A stretch of DNA of 64,000 bases from Desmodesmus armatus (Eukaryota > Chlorophyta > Chlorophyceae > Sphaeropleales > Scenedesmaceae). Positions 1 through 19,398 of the stretch are shown in pieces. The stretch spans positions 1 to 64,000 of the forward strand of contig VIIQ02000297.1 in the NCBI GenBank assembly GCA_007449985.2, in the 5' to 3' direction. The notes beneath the pieces were generated by a model. That model made no database searches and was not told the DNA's origin. It was given only the letters and a program-made list of their open reading frames with translations. The translations under genes and the position numbers were made by a program. Position 1 is the first letter of the stretch; the number at the start of each line of letters is the position of its first letter.

Positions 1-622
1 CCCCAGGGCCCAGGTAAACCCAGGCTATGGATGTAGGCCGACAAGGTGCCCTCAAAGTCTGACTGCTGCTGCTGCTGCTGCTGCTGCTGCGGCTGCGACG
101 GCTGCGACGGCTGCTGCTGCTGCTGCTTAGGTGGGAAGTCTTGCCACCAGAGCCCCGTGTCTTGCTGTTGCAGTCCCCAAACAGCAGGTTTGCTGTGTGT
201 ACTATAACCCGGACCCCTCCGTCCTTATACCCTAGCACGACGCCTTGGAGTGGTGTGTTCCCCAGGCTTCACACTCGGGGAGTAACAATACAGCTCGGGA
301 GGGGGGTGGCTTACTGCTGCTGCTGCTGCTGCTGCTGCTTGGAGGCTGCTTCGGCCTTTGTAGCGATGGACTGGGCTCGTTGGTACCAGCCTGAACCGTT
401 GGGTCCCTTCTGGCGCCCTGCTAGGCCTTCAACCAGTACCACCTGACGGGGTGGGTGGGGTGGGTGGGTGGGGGGGGGGGGGGGGGGGTAAACAGAGAAA
501 GGGGGCAGAGGCAGTGGTGTCAATGTGTCTAGCAGGACGAAGGCCAAGAGCCACTCAGTGGCTTGGGAGGCTTCCAATGCTCTTGTTTCAGCTACTTCAA
601 TTGCTGTTTCTGCATTTTGCCG

Positions 623-663
<41 letters not shown>

Positions 664-1793
664 CCCTGCCCCGCCCCTCTCTTCTCTGGGGCAAACATGC
701 TCGTCTGCTTTGCTTGCAGCAGGCCAGGGCAGCCCCTTCTCCCTGGCAATCCCCCCTGCTACCCCTCCCCCTTCCCCTGCTCACCCCCCCCCCCTCCTCC
801 CCACCAGCCAACTAGCTCACCCACCAGCCCACTGACCTGCTTTGCTTGCAGCAGGCCATGGTAGCACCTGTTTCTTTGTGTTTCACCTCCCCCACCCCTG
901 CTTTGCCCCCCCCCCCTCCTGCTCACCTGCCCCCTTCTCCCTCCGAACCCACCCACCAGCCCATTGGCGTGCTTTGCTTGCAGCAGGCCAGGGTAGCACC
1001 TCCTCCCTTGTGTCTTCCCATGTCCCCCCTGCTCACCCTGCCCCCCCCCCTCCTGCTCACCTGCCCCCTTCTCCCTCCGAACCCACCCACCAGCCCATTG
1101 GCGTGCTTTGCTTGCAGCAGGCCAGGGTAGCACCTCCTCCCTTGTGTCTTCCCATGTCCCCCTGCTCACCCTGCCCCCCCCCCCCCCCCTCCTGCTCACC
1201 TGCCCCCTTCTCCCTCCGAACCCACCCACCAGCCCATTGGCGTGCTTTGCTTGCAGCAGGCCAGGGTAGCACCTCCTCCCTTGTGTCTTCCCAAGTCCCC
1301 CCTGCTCACCCTGCCCCCCCCCTTCTCCTCACCAGTACACCCGCCAGCCAACCTCCCCACCTGCTTTGCTTGCAGCAGGCCCGGGGCAGCAGTATTGTGG
1401 GAAGAGTCCCAATCAAACATGTAGTTGGACACCAGAGCCAGCTGGATGTCCACACACACACCCTCCTGCCACACTGCCTCCGCCCCTGCCCCTGCCCCAC
1501 CCCCCCAAACTCCCCCCGGGGGGGGTGACTCCCCCCACCAACACATCTGCTGTGCTTCTAGCAGGCAATTCACCCCTGTGCCCCCATTGTCCCCCCCTCC
1601 CACGACTCGATATGATAGCCCAAGGTCACACCTGCTGTGCTTGCAGCAGGCCAGGACAGCAGTATTGTGGGAAGAAGTCCCAATCATACATATAGTTAGA
1701 CACCAGGGCCAGCTGGATGTCACCACACACCAATTCAGATAGCCGGGCACCCAGGCAGCCCGCATTCCAGGCGGGGTTGAACGCGGCATTGCT

Positions 1794-1856
<63 letters not shown>

Positions 1857-1872
1857 CCAGCAGCAGCAGCAC

Positions 1873-1913
<41 letters not shown>

Positions 1914-1923
1914 CCAGCACCAG

Positions 1924-1956
<33 letters not shown>

Positions 1957-2084
1957 TGCAGGTGAGGTAAGTGGCGAGTGGGGGTGGGGGGTAGGGGGAG
2001 GGGCTGGATGTCACCACACACCAGCTGGGACAGACGGGCACCCAGGCAGCCTGCATTCCAGGCGAGGTTGAACGCGGCATTGCT

Positions 2085-2174
<90 letters not shown>

Positions 2175-3055
2175 GCAGCACCAGCAGCAGCAGCACCAGC
2201 AGCAGCAGTGCAGGTGAGGTAAGTGGCGAGTGGGGTGGGGGGTAGGGGGAGGGGCTGGATGTCACCACACACCAGCTGGGACAGACGGGCACCCAGGCAG
2301 CCTGCATTCCAGGCGAGGTTGAACGCGGCATTGCTGCAGTAGAAGCAGCAGCAGCAACAGCAACAGCAGCAGCAGCAGTGCAGGCAAGGAAAGTGGTGGG
2401 TGGGTGGGGGGGGGGGGGGGGGGGGGGCTGGATGTCACCACACACCAGCTGAGATAGACGGGGACCAAGACTCCCCGCATATTTGGCGGGTTTAGGGTGC
2501 GATATTGGAGCAGCAGCAGCAATGGCAATGGTTGCTGCAGCAAACCTCTCCCCTGAACAATATATACCCCAAATTGTCATTGATTGCAGCGCCCCTCTTC
2601 TTCACCCCCCCCCCCCCCCCGCCCCTACTTATTCCCATCATCTGCTTTCACCTTCACCCGTACACGCTTCACACATCCTCGCTACACACACCAATGCTGC
2701 ACCACGCCGCAGTTGCCCCCCCCCCCCCCCCCCCCCCAAAAAGTCCCCCCAGCGTGCTCCAACGGGATGAGGAACCAATTACATGCTTGATTGATTAATA
2801 TATAATTTATTTATATATTATATTATCTTTGCATTATTTAATTAGACATTTATTTATATACATTGTTGCTTCATCCTCTGCAGCTACCGCACTCACTTGA
2901 CAGCCAGCAAGCTGTAAGGGGCTTCACCCAAGGCTGGGGGAGTGGGTACAGACTGACTGAACCCTCCTCCTGCTGCTGCTGCTGCTAAGGATGCAGCCGC
3001 CTTGAACCGTTTCGCAGGAGGCAGTGGGTTGTCATCGTCTTCATCACTGCTGTCA

Positions 3056-3087
<32 letters not shown>

Positions 3088-4490
3088 TGCTGCTGCTGCT
3101 TCTTCCTCTGCTGCTAGTGCTGCTGCTAGGGCGGCATCTGACTCCAAGTGATCTGCTGCTGCTGCTGCTGCTGCTGCTGGTGGCGGTGCTTCAGTCCCAC
3201 ATGCAACAGCAGCGAGGCCGCCACCGCTGCTGCTGCTGCTGTCCAGGATTGTGAGTGTTGTTGTGTCCTGCCTTGATGCCACATAGAAGCGTGATTGTGG
3301 TCCCAAGAGTGTATCTTCCCCTTGCATTAGGGTGGCTGTGGGCTGCCAGCTGGCAGGAGTGCCTGTAGGAGGGCTCGGCTGCTGCACCTCAACCACAAGA
3401 GCTGCAGCGGGAACGCCGGGGGGGGGGGGGGGGATGTGTGCTTCAGGTGCAAATGCCAGGAGTGTGGTGTTAGTGTGGTCACACGGGAATGTCTCCCCCC
3501 TGCGTCAGAGTGGCTGTTGGCTGCCAGGCGGTAGGGTTGCTTGTAGGGGAACCTGGCGGCAGCACCTCTACCACAAGAGCTGGGGGGGGGGGAGGGGGGG
3601 AGATGTGAAGTGCTTGTTGGGCAATGAGGGTGTCAGAAGTTGGGGGGGGGGGGGGGGGGGGGGGGGACTGGAACAAACACGCTCTGTGGATGGGGAGAGG
3701 GAGTTGAGGACAAGGGGAAGGTGGTGGGAGTGTGGTCACAGGGGAGTGTCCTCCCCTTGCAAGAGTGTGGCTGTGGGCTGCCAGGTGGTGGGGGTGCTTG
3801 TGAGAAACCTGGCTGCTGCACCTGAATTACAAGAGCTGTGGGGGAGAGGGGGGGGGGCAGGGGTGGCAGGTTGGGGGAGGAAGGGCGGGGAGGTTGGGTG
3901 GCGATCCCCCCCCCCCCTCCCTCAAGCAATGCTGGGGACTGATGCTGCTGCAGGGGGGGGGGGGGTGCTGCTGACTCAGAAGACAGGGCACCTGAAAATA
4001 CTGACCCCTTGCTCCTTTCCCATTCACCCCTCCCCCTCCCCAACAACATATCTGCACAGTCAGCACGACCCTTTGAACACCCCTGGCGCCCCCTCCTCCC
4101 CTCCCAGTACTCACGGTTGCTGCCCAGGTTTGTGGGCGTCACTAGCCCTTGCACACCCTCTGCCTGCTAAGCTTAGAGGGGGGGGGGGGGGGGGGGGGGG
4201 GGACTCACACGGAGGTACGATACCTGCTGTGGACCCTTTACCACATCTGCCCATCTGCCCGCTGAATCCCCTAAAGTTGCTGTGCAGTCCCCATGACGCC
4301 CCGACTCACGGTTTCTGCCAAGGTTTGTGAGGGTCACAACTCCCTGCACGCCCTCCACTGGTGCTAGGGACAGATGCTGCCTGCTGAGAAAGCTGTCGAC
4401 CAGCGAGGCATGTGTTCCACGTCCGTGAATTGCAGCAGCATCCAAAGAAGCTATCGTGCCGTCCGGAAACTGCAGACACAAGGGCCCCAT
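1..4490 (-). CDS. TDP1: FHA-domain tyrosyl-DNA phosphodiesterase 1-like protein (3' part beyond left edge)
   Basis: TDP1 removes 3'-phosphotyrosyl and other blocked 3' ends from DNA in the nucleus. The first exon, 4310-4490 from ATG at 4490, encodes an FHA-like start (IHGRGTHASL...FLSRQHLSL...VTLTNLGRN) and ends in phase 1 at GTGAGT. Exon 2897-3401 joins in frame (GRN-P-LVVEVQ, then LMQGEDTLLGPQSRFYVA), followed by an acidic stretch and PLPPAKRFK. The TDP1 domain follows. It has a segment around 1632-1790 (GCLGARLSELVCGDIQ, LALVSNYMYDWDFF, PGLLQAQQ). Exon 442 to the left edge starts VVLVEG and contains the first HKN motif (WGTHHSKA ... VIVHTANLLFGD), then WWQDFPPK, a polyQ insert and FEGTLSAYIHSLGLPGP. 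The second HKN motif must lie beyond the window. The frame shifts near 311, 240 and 155. Many exon ends are tandemly duplicated. FHA plus TDP1 is known from a plant TDP1 paralogue. Internal exon linkage between 2500 and 2897 is unresolved, and a pseudogene is possible. Confidence 0.82.
690..1646 (-). repeat. Tandem repeat of a TDP1 exon end plus donor (about seven copies)
   Basis: The motif TTTGCTTGCAGCAGGCC and close variants recur near 707, 840, 972, 1105, 1245, 1363 and 1634, at spacings of about 118-139 bp over the first six. On the minus strand each copy reads PGLLQAK plus a donor-like end, the same peptide that ends the TDP1 exon at 1632. Between copies lie C-rich runs. Copies near 1361 and 1632 also keep LALVSNYM(F/Y)DWD. 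The 1361 copy differs by a one-base deletion and a compensating insertion, giving DSSHNTAAPG instead of DFFPQYCCPG. Confidence 0.8.
1705..2500 (-). repeat. Four-copy tandem repeat carrying CAG arrays and a TDP1 exon segment
   Basis: The block GGCTGGATGTCACCACACAC plus about 60 bp recurs at about 1710, 2005, 2255 and 2428. On the minus strand it encodes AWNAGCLGARLSQLVCGDIQ or a diverged form (KYAGSLGPRLSQLVCGDIQ in the 2428 copy). Each of the first three copies is followed by a CAG-rich array of different length (about 1795-1955, 2085-2213 and 2338-2378). Only the 1710 copy runs directly into the next conserved TDP1 block, so it is the likeliest true exon. Confidence 0.78.
2780..2875. other. 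AT-rich island in TDP1 intron
   Basis: About 90 bp of nearly pure A/T (TTAATATATAATTTATTTAT and similar) sits in otherwise GC-rich DNA, just past the donor of the FHA-bearing exon at 2897. No coding potential is seen. It may be a tolerated low-complexity intron segment. Confidence 0.6.
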
Positions 4491-11367
<6,877 letters not shown>

Positions 11368-12750
11368 GGCCCCCCACGGCGATGTGTCAACCCAAGTCAT
11401 CCTTGACACAAATAACAGCAGAGACCGAGGAAAGAGGGACGCTGGTCGGACCACAGAGGCTCCTACTGTGTGGCAGCCCGGTCTGTTGACAGTGAGTATG
11501 TGAGGCCAGCTGTTGACATCTTGACATCAAAAGAGCTGTCTACCCCGCAAACCCAGGACCAAAACTGAGAGCTGTCTACCCCACAAACCTAGGGACCAAA
11601 GGAGAAAAGGTTTGTCTGGACTGATTGGCTGACAACCCACATGCAGCGGCATTGCTCATTGCTACAACGTTTCATATTCATTCCGTGGCATCTTTAACGG
11701 TCACTCAATATACACAGGCTATCACGGTGTGACCGGCAATGTGAGATCCACAGCATGGTTTGTGTTGTCAAGATCTTTGTGTTACAGTGTTGTTACGTAA
11801 CGGGCAGGCATCTGTCCCGCCTATCACATGCCATATTGGGTGATGACCAACAATCAACATGCCAGAAAATGCAGGTGTACTCAGTACACGTTGGAGCCTG
11901 CCAGATGTGTGGGCTGTTACCCGACTGTGACTGTCCTTTTTGCTTTTTTCCCTTACAACCAAGTTAACCTGGGCGGTGCTTTGCCTTGGGTGTTCTGCCA
12001 GACACAAACACATGTGTGTGGCAGCAATGTTTCTACTTTATCAATGATGCAGCCGTCACTGTCAACCCACTCTCAGTCATCCTGACTGGCAGTGGGACTA
12101 CTATGCTGCAAGAGAGATTGCATAATGTCAGAGCAGTCTGTAGAGTCTATAGACGCTGTTGTTTGGAATACAGCGTGTTGCTTTGCAGACTTGCAGGTTG
12201 AAATGCAGGTGGCTTTGTTTTGCCCTGTACGTGTGGCTCAAGAGGAGTGCTTATGCCCTATGAGCTTGGTTTGGCTCCTAAAACAGCGATCAGGCGAGGC
12301 CCTGATCCAGTAAAGTAGTAGTGGTAGTAGTAGGAATGTGTCTGTGTTGACATGCTTCTCTGCTAACCAATCGGTGACCAGAAGCTTAGCTGATGGTCAG
12401 GCCCTTAACTTTTGTTGTGAGATAGAGAGACTCATGTGACAACTTGTATGGCAACCAGGTTACACATGTGGGCATGATGCTCAGAGAGCACATGCCCCGT
12501 CTACCATATGACATGGTGCAGCCGAGGTATTGTAGTGTAGATACAACATGTAACTGATTTATGGCATCAAGTTTACACATGTAGACATGCAGCTCCGAGC
12601 TCTGTGAGAGCGCAGGTCCTGTCTACTGTGCCGTAGCGCAGGCCAGGTCCCGGGTGGATTGTGCATGCATGAAGCAGCTAGCTGCTGCGCAACGTATGTG
12701 GCAGCAATTTACTGTTTTGTTACTAGGGTTACTGGGGTTACTGGGTTTGG
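11368..12750. other. Region downstream of gene A, no gene seen
   Basis: This is 3' flank of gene A followed by non-coding DNA. ORFs are under about 90 codons and lack recognisable domains or low-complexity coding style. No clear TGTAA polyadenylation signal was seen near the stop at 11367. Confidence 0.5.
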
Positions 12751-12864
12751 GTCCTGACTGCCTGGACCACCGGGCTTGACGTAGGGATAGCATGCAAGGC
12801 TGCTGCACTGTGGCGGCAACAGCAGCAACAGCAGCAGCAACAGCAGCAACAGCAGCAACAGCAG

Positions 12865-12905
<41 letters not shown>

Positions 12906-13234
12906 GCACTGTACTGAGCTTAGATCCCAACTGCCTGGACCACCGGGCCTAGGGTGGTGGACAGCTTGCAAGATTGCTGCAGCCCGGCCCTGTGACAGCA
13001 GCAACAGTACTGTACTGTGTCACACAGTCAGGACCTAGCCTAGGCTAGTAGGTCCTGACTGCCTGGACCACCGGGCTTGGCGTGGGGGACAGCATGCAAG
13101 GCTGCTGCAGCCCGGCCCTGTGACAGCAGCAGCAGCAACACCACTGTACTGAGCTTAGATCCTAACTGCCTGGACCACCGGGCTTGGCGTGGGGACAGCA
13201 TGCTAGGCTGCTGCAGCAGTAGTAGCAGCCCCAA

Positions 13235-13332
<98 letters not shown>

Positions 13333-13345
13333 CTGTAGTGGAAGT
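12750..13345. repeat. Four-copy tandem repeat with embedded CAG/CAA arrays
   Basis: The unit beginning CTGCCTGGACCACCGGGC and continuing to GACAGCATGCAAGGCTGCTG occurs near 12757, 12929, 13057 and 13168. Each unit carries a CAG-type array of different length (12820-12908 interrupted by CAA; very short ones near 13000 and 13123; 13240-13331 pure). Near 13030-13056 a near-palindrome (AGGACCTAGCC ... GGCTAGTAGGTCCT) lies between units. No coding function is apparent. Confidence 0.82.
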
Positions 13346-15943
13346 CTCGCTCTAGGACCGGCCAGCTTTTGTCCTGTTTCACGCGCAAAACTGGCTGCCT
13401 GGCCTGTTTGGGGTGTTTGCCCGTGTGGTGCCACCACACAGTGTTGATGTTGGTGGTGGGTTTGAGTTCAGGTTGATGAATCCTGAATTTGAGGCTGACC
13501 GTTTGGTACGGCTGGCGGGCCAATGTAGGCTCTGCCATACTGCATCCAACGGCAAGGGGGGTTTGCCAAGGGACTGCGCTGATTGAGGCTCAACCTTTGA
13601 TCCACGTTCTGACGGTGAAATCATGGCAACCACTGGCGATCATTGGCAAGCATTGGCAATGATACTACGCTTGCGGGCTGCATGATAGCCTTCGCAAGCA
13701 TACTTACTGCTACTGTCACTCCTTACAGCATGGCTGGTGGCAGGGATTGTCGACCTCAATGGGAGGGTTGTTACCTAGGCTCTCTTCCACAACTTTTGGC
13801 CGCAATGATAGGTTGTGCTGCCTGTGAGTCTCTTTCCCTTTTTGGTGATGCACTGACACATGCACTGATCTTGTGGAATGTTGGCTTAGGCTTGGATGGG
13901 TAGGGATGTTGGCCAGAGATGTGTGCCCACCCCCTCAGCCTTACCTGCAAACTTGCTTAGCTTGAATGCCCCTTGCACAATCACAATCACTGATGTTAGA
14001 CATCATGAGTTGTGTCACTGAGTAGCTAGTCCTTACTGTGGACTTGCCAGCCAGTGATTTTTCTTTTACAAACTAATCTAGATGCTACATAAATTGACGG
14101 CTGGCTTGTTGGCGACTTCAATCGCCCTCACACCTGACCTAAGAGACTGGGGTACGCAAGTAAGGCCGTCTGGGCACCCTCATGAGCCCGAGGCTCGCTG
14201 GCTAGCGCCGAGGTTGGGACCCTGTCCCCAATTACTGTACTGTACTGTAATGTAATCTCACAAGTCGTGCCACTAGGTCAAGTCTATCCTCTCAGCTAGA
14301 CTTCCCTGTACTCCTGGAGGGGCCGCTTGGGATGGCTGATTGTGGTCAACACCTTGTGGCTGGATCCAACTGTCTTGGTAGATTGGCATTTTCAAAATGG
14401 ACGGTCCTAGGTTGATCAAATGACTCATTGTGACTTCGACTGCAACAAATGCGCAGGCCCTGCATCAGATCGGATAGTATTAAATACTGCACCCGCCAAC
14501 AGATGTGTTGACAGCGGTGTCGTGAGGTCTATGTTGGGTGTGGTGCAAGCCATGCATCATGAAGGATCAAACATTGAAGACTGCATATGGGCCACTCTAA
14601 TATGCACCTCTTCTAATCATAGCGATGGGGTGTTGTTGTTGTGTTGTGGGCTGTGCTTCAAGCGGGCTGCGGTGGCACTTCTTAGTACTAGTACAGCCCT
14701 TGGGCGTTGGTGTATATGCTTGAAGTGTGGGTTGACCGTAAGTGCAGGATATGCTGTTAGATTTTAGTGGGTCAGCACATGAGGGGCCGACAGTGGATGG
14801 AGCCATGGCACTGTACAATGTGAGCTATAACAAGGTGTGTCCAGATCCTCCATGCATGGTTTCAAGGGCATGTGTGATCAACCACAAGTATGGTGCCGTT
14901 TTTTCAAAAAGAAAGTTCCACCGGCTGGCGCATGTTGTACACGTTGACCCACCTTACCCCGACGCAGCTGTCGTGGCTTTCCAGCAGCCTTGCACTGCAG
15001 TCAGACATAGTTGAGCACCACAACAGCATCTTGTGACAGATTCCTGACAGTCTGCTGCAACCATTCTTACATAAGCTGCCCCCTAGTACAGTCATGCCGC
15101 CCCAATTCCAATGAGCTAGCATGCAGCTAGCTGCAGCCTGTGGCCATGTCCGCGGGCTGGGAGGATGATGTTGTCATTATACATTGTTCTCAAACAGGGG
15201 TTAAGTGATCACATTATAATAAATCATGCAACACAGCTCCCTGAAGGTTGTCACGTGACAGCCTTATGAACATATATGTACATCGGCGCCGGCAAAAGCA
15301 ACACTAGGCATCTGCAGCCCTCATAAAATGTGTGAGATGTCATTTAAATCTTTTTCTGAGTGAAATGCATTATGCCGCCAAGCCATTGGATCGCTCTCCT
15401 GACACGTCTGGGTCGCAGTGTGATTTCACCTGTCAATCGACGAAGAAGGGAAGGGCGACTGTTTCTTCTTGTATGTGAACAGTTTAACGTTCATGGAAGC
15501 ACAAACGGTATTGCAATGGGATTACACCAAGCAGCTGTAGCCCGTACATCGCACAGCAAGCTGCGCAGCTTGGGAGCGACAGCGCGTTTCTTCATCAATG
15601 CCACACCTGTTGTCATACCATTCATCACCACGAAATGCTGTCAGAACGTGAGGGTGACCTACAGCGCAGCACAGACTGACAGCAGTACTCCTTGACACCA
15701 ATACATCAGCAACATGCAGTCTACACGGGAATCCAGGTAAAGCTATGCATTGGTTGTTCCAAAGCAACTCGTATCACCTCAGCAGTGAAATTACGCAATC
15801 AGCTCACTATCAGCTGAATCACACAGCCGAGGCAGCATTGGTTGGCATGTGTTCCACAGTCTGCAGCATCGACATGCAACTGGAGCACAACCATCAAGCA
15901 CTTTCTTTGCATATAATATCAAAGGGATCCACCTGTGTTGCAG
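13346..15943. other. Region upstream of gene B, no confident gene
   Basis: Expected to contain the promoter and 5' exon(s) of gene B, because the first recognised exon (15944) begins in phase 2. One candidate end (TGGAAGCACAAACG|GTATTG near 15495) resembles the first exon end of gene C but has an in-frame TAA just upstream. A SINE-like element lies at 14096-14262. Other ORFs are short and unrecognised. Confidence 0.45.
14096..14262 (+). mobile_element. SINE-like element or LINE 3' end with TACTG tail, copy 1
   Basis: Shares with 27731-27903 the order ATCGCCCTCA(C/T)ACCTG, a spacer, CATGAGCC-n-GGCTCGCTG stem-loop, GCTAG(C/T)GC(C/T)GA, and a tail of TACTG/TGTAC repeats. The stem-loop ATGAGCC...GGCTC also ends elements at 16331, 39237 and 60957. 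Terminal short repeats after a 3' stem-loop fit non-LTR retroposons mobilised in trans. Confidence 0.6.
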
Positions 15944-18446
15944 GCTGCAGCTGTCCAGCTCTCGTGAGCCTGATAGGGCTTCAGCAGAGCGCATGCTGCG
16001 GCTGGCAATGCAGCTGACGGCACCTCAGGGCTCTGTGAAAGGAACCCATGGCAGGATACTTGACGACATACATACAGCATTTGATGTAAGTGTGCAGCTC
16101 TGGGTCTATCATAGGTAGCGTTACTGCAGGCTACAGATGCCGATGTGGGTGGTGACTCAGGTTCAACAGTGCACTGTGTTTTTGTGAGGTGTACCATGTA
16201 CTACTTGCCGTGCACTCCAGCTCTGTGTGATTCAAACGTCCAGGCTCCTTGTTTGTCCGACAGTGTCTGTACGGATGTGTGCCACCTTCTCTGACCTCTG
16301 CCTGTCTGCCTGCCTACCGGCATGCTTATCCCCCATGAGCCTCTGGCTCCTTTGTGGGTTGCTCAGCTTTGCTGAGCCAATAACTGTAACATTAACTGTT
16401 AGTGTAACTGTCACTGTAACTGTAACTGTTACCTGCATGGGTGTCTGTTTCGCAGCTGCTGTGCAGTGCAGCAAGGACTGACAAGGGCAGGATCAAAGCA
16501 CTGGAGCAGCAGCTGGCGGAATGCAGGGCAAGGGCTACATTGGCTGAGCAGGAGAAAGGGGACATGCAGGCAAAGCTGGAGCATCTGCAGGTACGCACAT
16601 GCCGTTGTGAGGCCGCCTGGTGGTGGAGGGGTGCAGCGTGTGCGTTGAAATTGTACGTGAAAGTGAACCCGACCATAATGTTGTTGAGACAACTGTGCCT
16701 TTGCTACATACATGACTCTTCTAAAGGGTGTTACTGCTCAGCATGCGCAGCGTCCTGGGTGTGTTTATCACTCATCAGGAAACACAGCCATAGGGTTACC
16801 CTACACCCGAAACCCTAGATCCTTGGACCCTCAACACAACCATGAGCTGGTGAAAGTACTTCCATCATGCAGGGTGCTTGCACACCATGGCACCATGCTT
16901 GTTGCATTTTTTTGCAAGTGTTGGGGTGGACTGCCCGCCCGCCCGGCAAGTTCCCTCAACCCACACTGCTTCGACTGTGCTGTACCCATCATGCAGCTGA
17001 GACTCAACTGCGACACTTCCTCTGCCGCACTGTCTCACAGGGTGTCTCAGCTCGGCAGTATGAGGCCTTCTCTGCCCACCAGCGCCATAGGAGAGCCTAA
17101 ACCCTAAAGCCTAACCCTAAAAACTCAACCCTAAAACCCTCAACCCTCAACCGTGATCTTCCTCTGCCGTACTGTCCCACAGGTTGTCTCAGCTCGTCAG
17201 GAGGAAGCATTCTCTTCCCACCTAATGCAGCAGACGTACCGCTTCCACCACAAAATGACGTCATTGCAGCAGAAGCTGACACAGCGCGGCTGTTTTTGCT
17301 TTGACCTCATGTGCGCAAGGATACTCCCCCTAGGAAAAATCAAGACCCACCTCCATTCCTTCTGTGCTGTACCCATCATGCAGGGTGTCTCAGCTCGGCA
17401 GGAGGAAGCATCAGTGCCGGGCTCCATGGTCCAGTTCATAGGGGAGCCTCAACCTTGACCCTCAATCCTCAACCCCGATAAATCCTGTGCTGCACTGTCC
17501 CACAGGGTGTCTCAGCTCGGCAGGAATGTGTATGGCTGGAATTCGACGTCTGCCTGAACCAACTAGGCCCATGCTGTTACATCAGTTCTGCACCCCAATC
17601 TTGACAACACCAACCCGCATGGCTTCGACTGTGCTGTACCCATCACGCAGGGTGTCTCAGCTCGGCAGGAGGAAGCATTTTCTTCCCACCTGATGCAGCA
17701 GACGTATCGCTTCCGTAAGGAAATAACGTCATTGCAGCAGAAGCTGACGCAGCGTGGCTTTGACCTTATCAAGAAGCAGCACGAGGTGGGGCGGCTGAAG
17801 CAGCAGCTGCAGGATGCAACCGGCAAGGCGGAGCGAGCTCAAGCGGCAGCAGCAGCCATGCGGTGAGGATCTACGCTGTGCATGCGTCCGCATTCTGCAT
17901 GCCGCACACACTGTAGAGCCAGGTACTAACTGCACACGCAGCACTTGGTTGCAGCAACTTGTCATGTGTGGTTGCCAGCCAGGTTGCTTCAGCAGCACCA
18001 AGGCAGTGCTTCGATAGCTAGGCACATGCTTTCAGAGGTGGGGCCACCAAGCTGGTACACTGAGTGCACCAGCCTGACTTGGATAAGCCCAGCTACCGCC
18101 GGGCGGCTAATGACACGCCAGCGAGAGCCCTTGTGAGGTGCTGAAAGGCCTAGGATGAATGCTTTCCACGCGCTGCAGCTTCCGAACCACCAAATACATG
18201 ACTTACTTGCTGCTGGACTTGCCTTACAGGAAGAAGTACCTGCGGCTCAACCAGGAGTTGTCAGACACCCTCACTGGCGCCAGCATGCAAGAGTTGGCCA
18301 TTCCCCGCTCCCCAAACCACTTTGGCAACCCCCTCTTTGCCGAAAGCTGCAACGGGGCAGCTAAGGATACCGAAGAAGCTGATGCAAATGCAGATGATGT
18401 GGGCCAACAATATTCTGAAGCAGGGGCTCCTCAAAGGATGGAGGGT

Positions 18447-18527
<81 letters not shown>

Positions 18528-19352
18528 CCGGGCCTATCATGTTCTGGAGCAGGAGGGCAGGAGGAGTTGTGGACGAGGGGTAGAGGAGGGGTGGAGGGTG
18601 CGGCAGCGAACAGCAGCCTTGCTGCAGTCTTGAGCTTGCCGGGCTCTGCTGGCACTAGGTCCATGGAGGCGCAGTACAGCAGCTGTGAGGTTGCAGGTAG
18701 GCAGTACAGCATTTAATTAATTATTATTAATTAGTTATGATAATTAGTTATGATAGTTAGTTATGATAATTAGTTATGATAATTAGTTATGATGATTATT
18801 TATGATTATTAAATGTTATCAATTGCATATCCAGGGACAATGTTCAATGCACTGTTGGGCAGTACGGCAGGACAAAGGGAAGCACAGGGTCAGTGGTGTT
18901 GCTGTAAGGAGTGATGGCTTCATGATATGTGCTGCGCTTCGGCACACGGTGCCTAGACATGCGAGGTGAATTGAAGCGGCGAGACAACATACGAGGAACA
19001 CATTGCCTCCTGCTGATTGCTGACAGCATGTGCTGCTTGTATTGCTCTCACTTGCAGTTTGTGTTGAGTCAGGCTTGAGCAGCAACAGCAGCAGCTTTTT
19101 CAGGTCAATCCTTGGTATGAACCGCGCCTGCAGCTCACAGACAGCACCACAAGTCACGCCAGAAGCAACAGCAGCACCACAAGCCGCGCCACAACCAGCA
19201 GCAGCAACAGCAGCAGCAGAAGCAGCAGCACGAGCAGCACAGCAAGGTGTACCTGTGCCAAACCAGGCAGCAGCACAATCAAAGCCTGAACCAGCAGCAG
19301 GACCTGCGGCACAAGCAGCTGCAGCGGAAGCAGCAGGAGCAGCAGGAGCAGC

Positions 19353-19398
<46 letters not shown>

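Noticed and set aside
311..811. Minus-strand ORF of 166 codons read as one protein
   Set aside because: Only the part below about 442 is TDP1 exon. The rest is intron repeat and homopolymer.
1717..1965. PolyQ/polyHis plus-strand protein
   Set aside because: Lies on the opposite strand to conserved TDP1 coding and within a tandem repeat. No start or splice context.
13643..13903. 86-codon ORF with hydrophobic stretch
   Set aside because: Isolated, without splice partners or recognisable homology. Expected by chance.
15360..15695. 111-codon ORF, and a candidate first exon of gene B ending near 15495
   Set aside because: No domain is recognisable. The exon-like end TGGAAGCACAAACG|GT has an in-frame TAA just before it.
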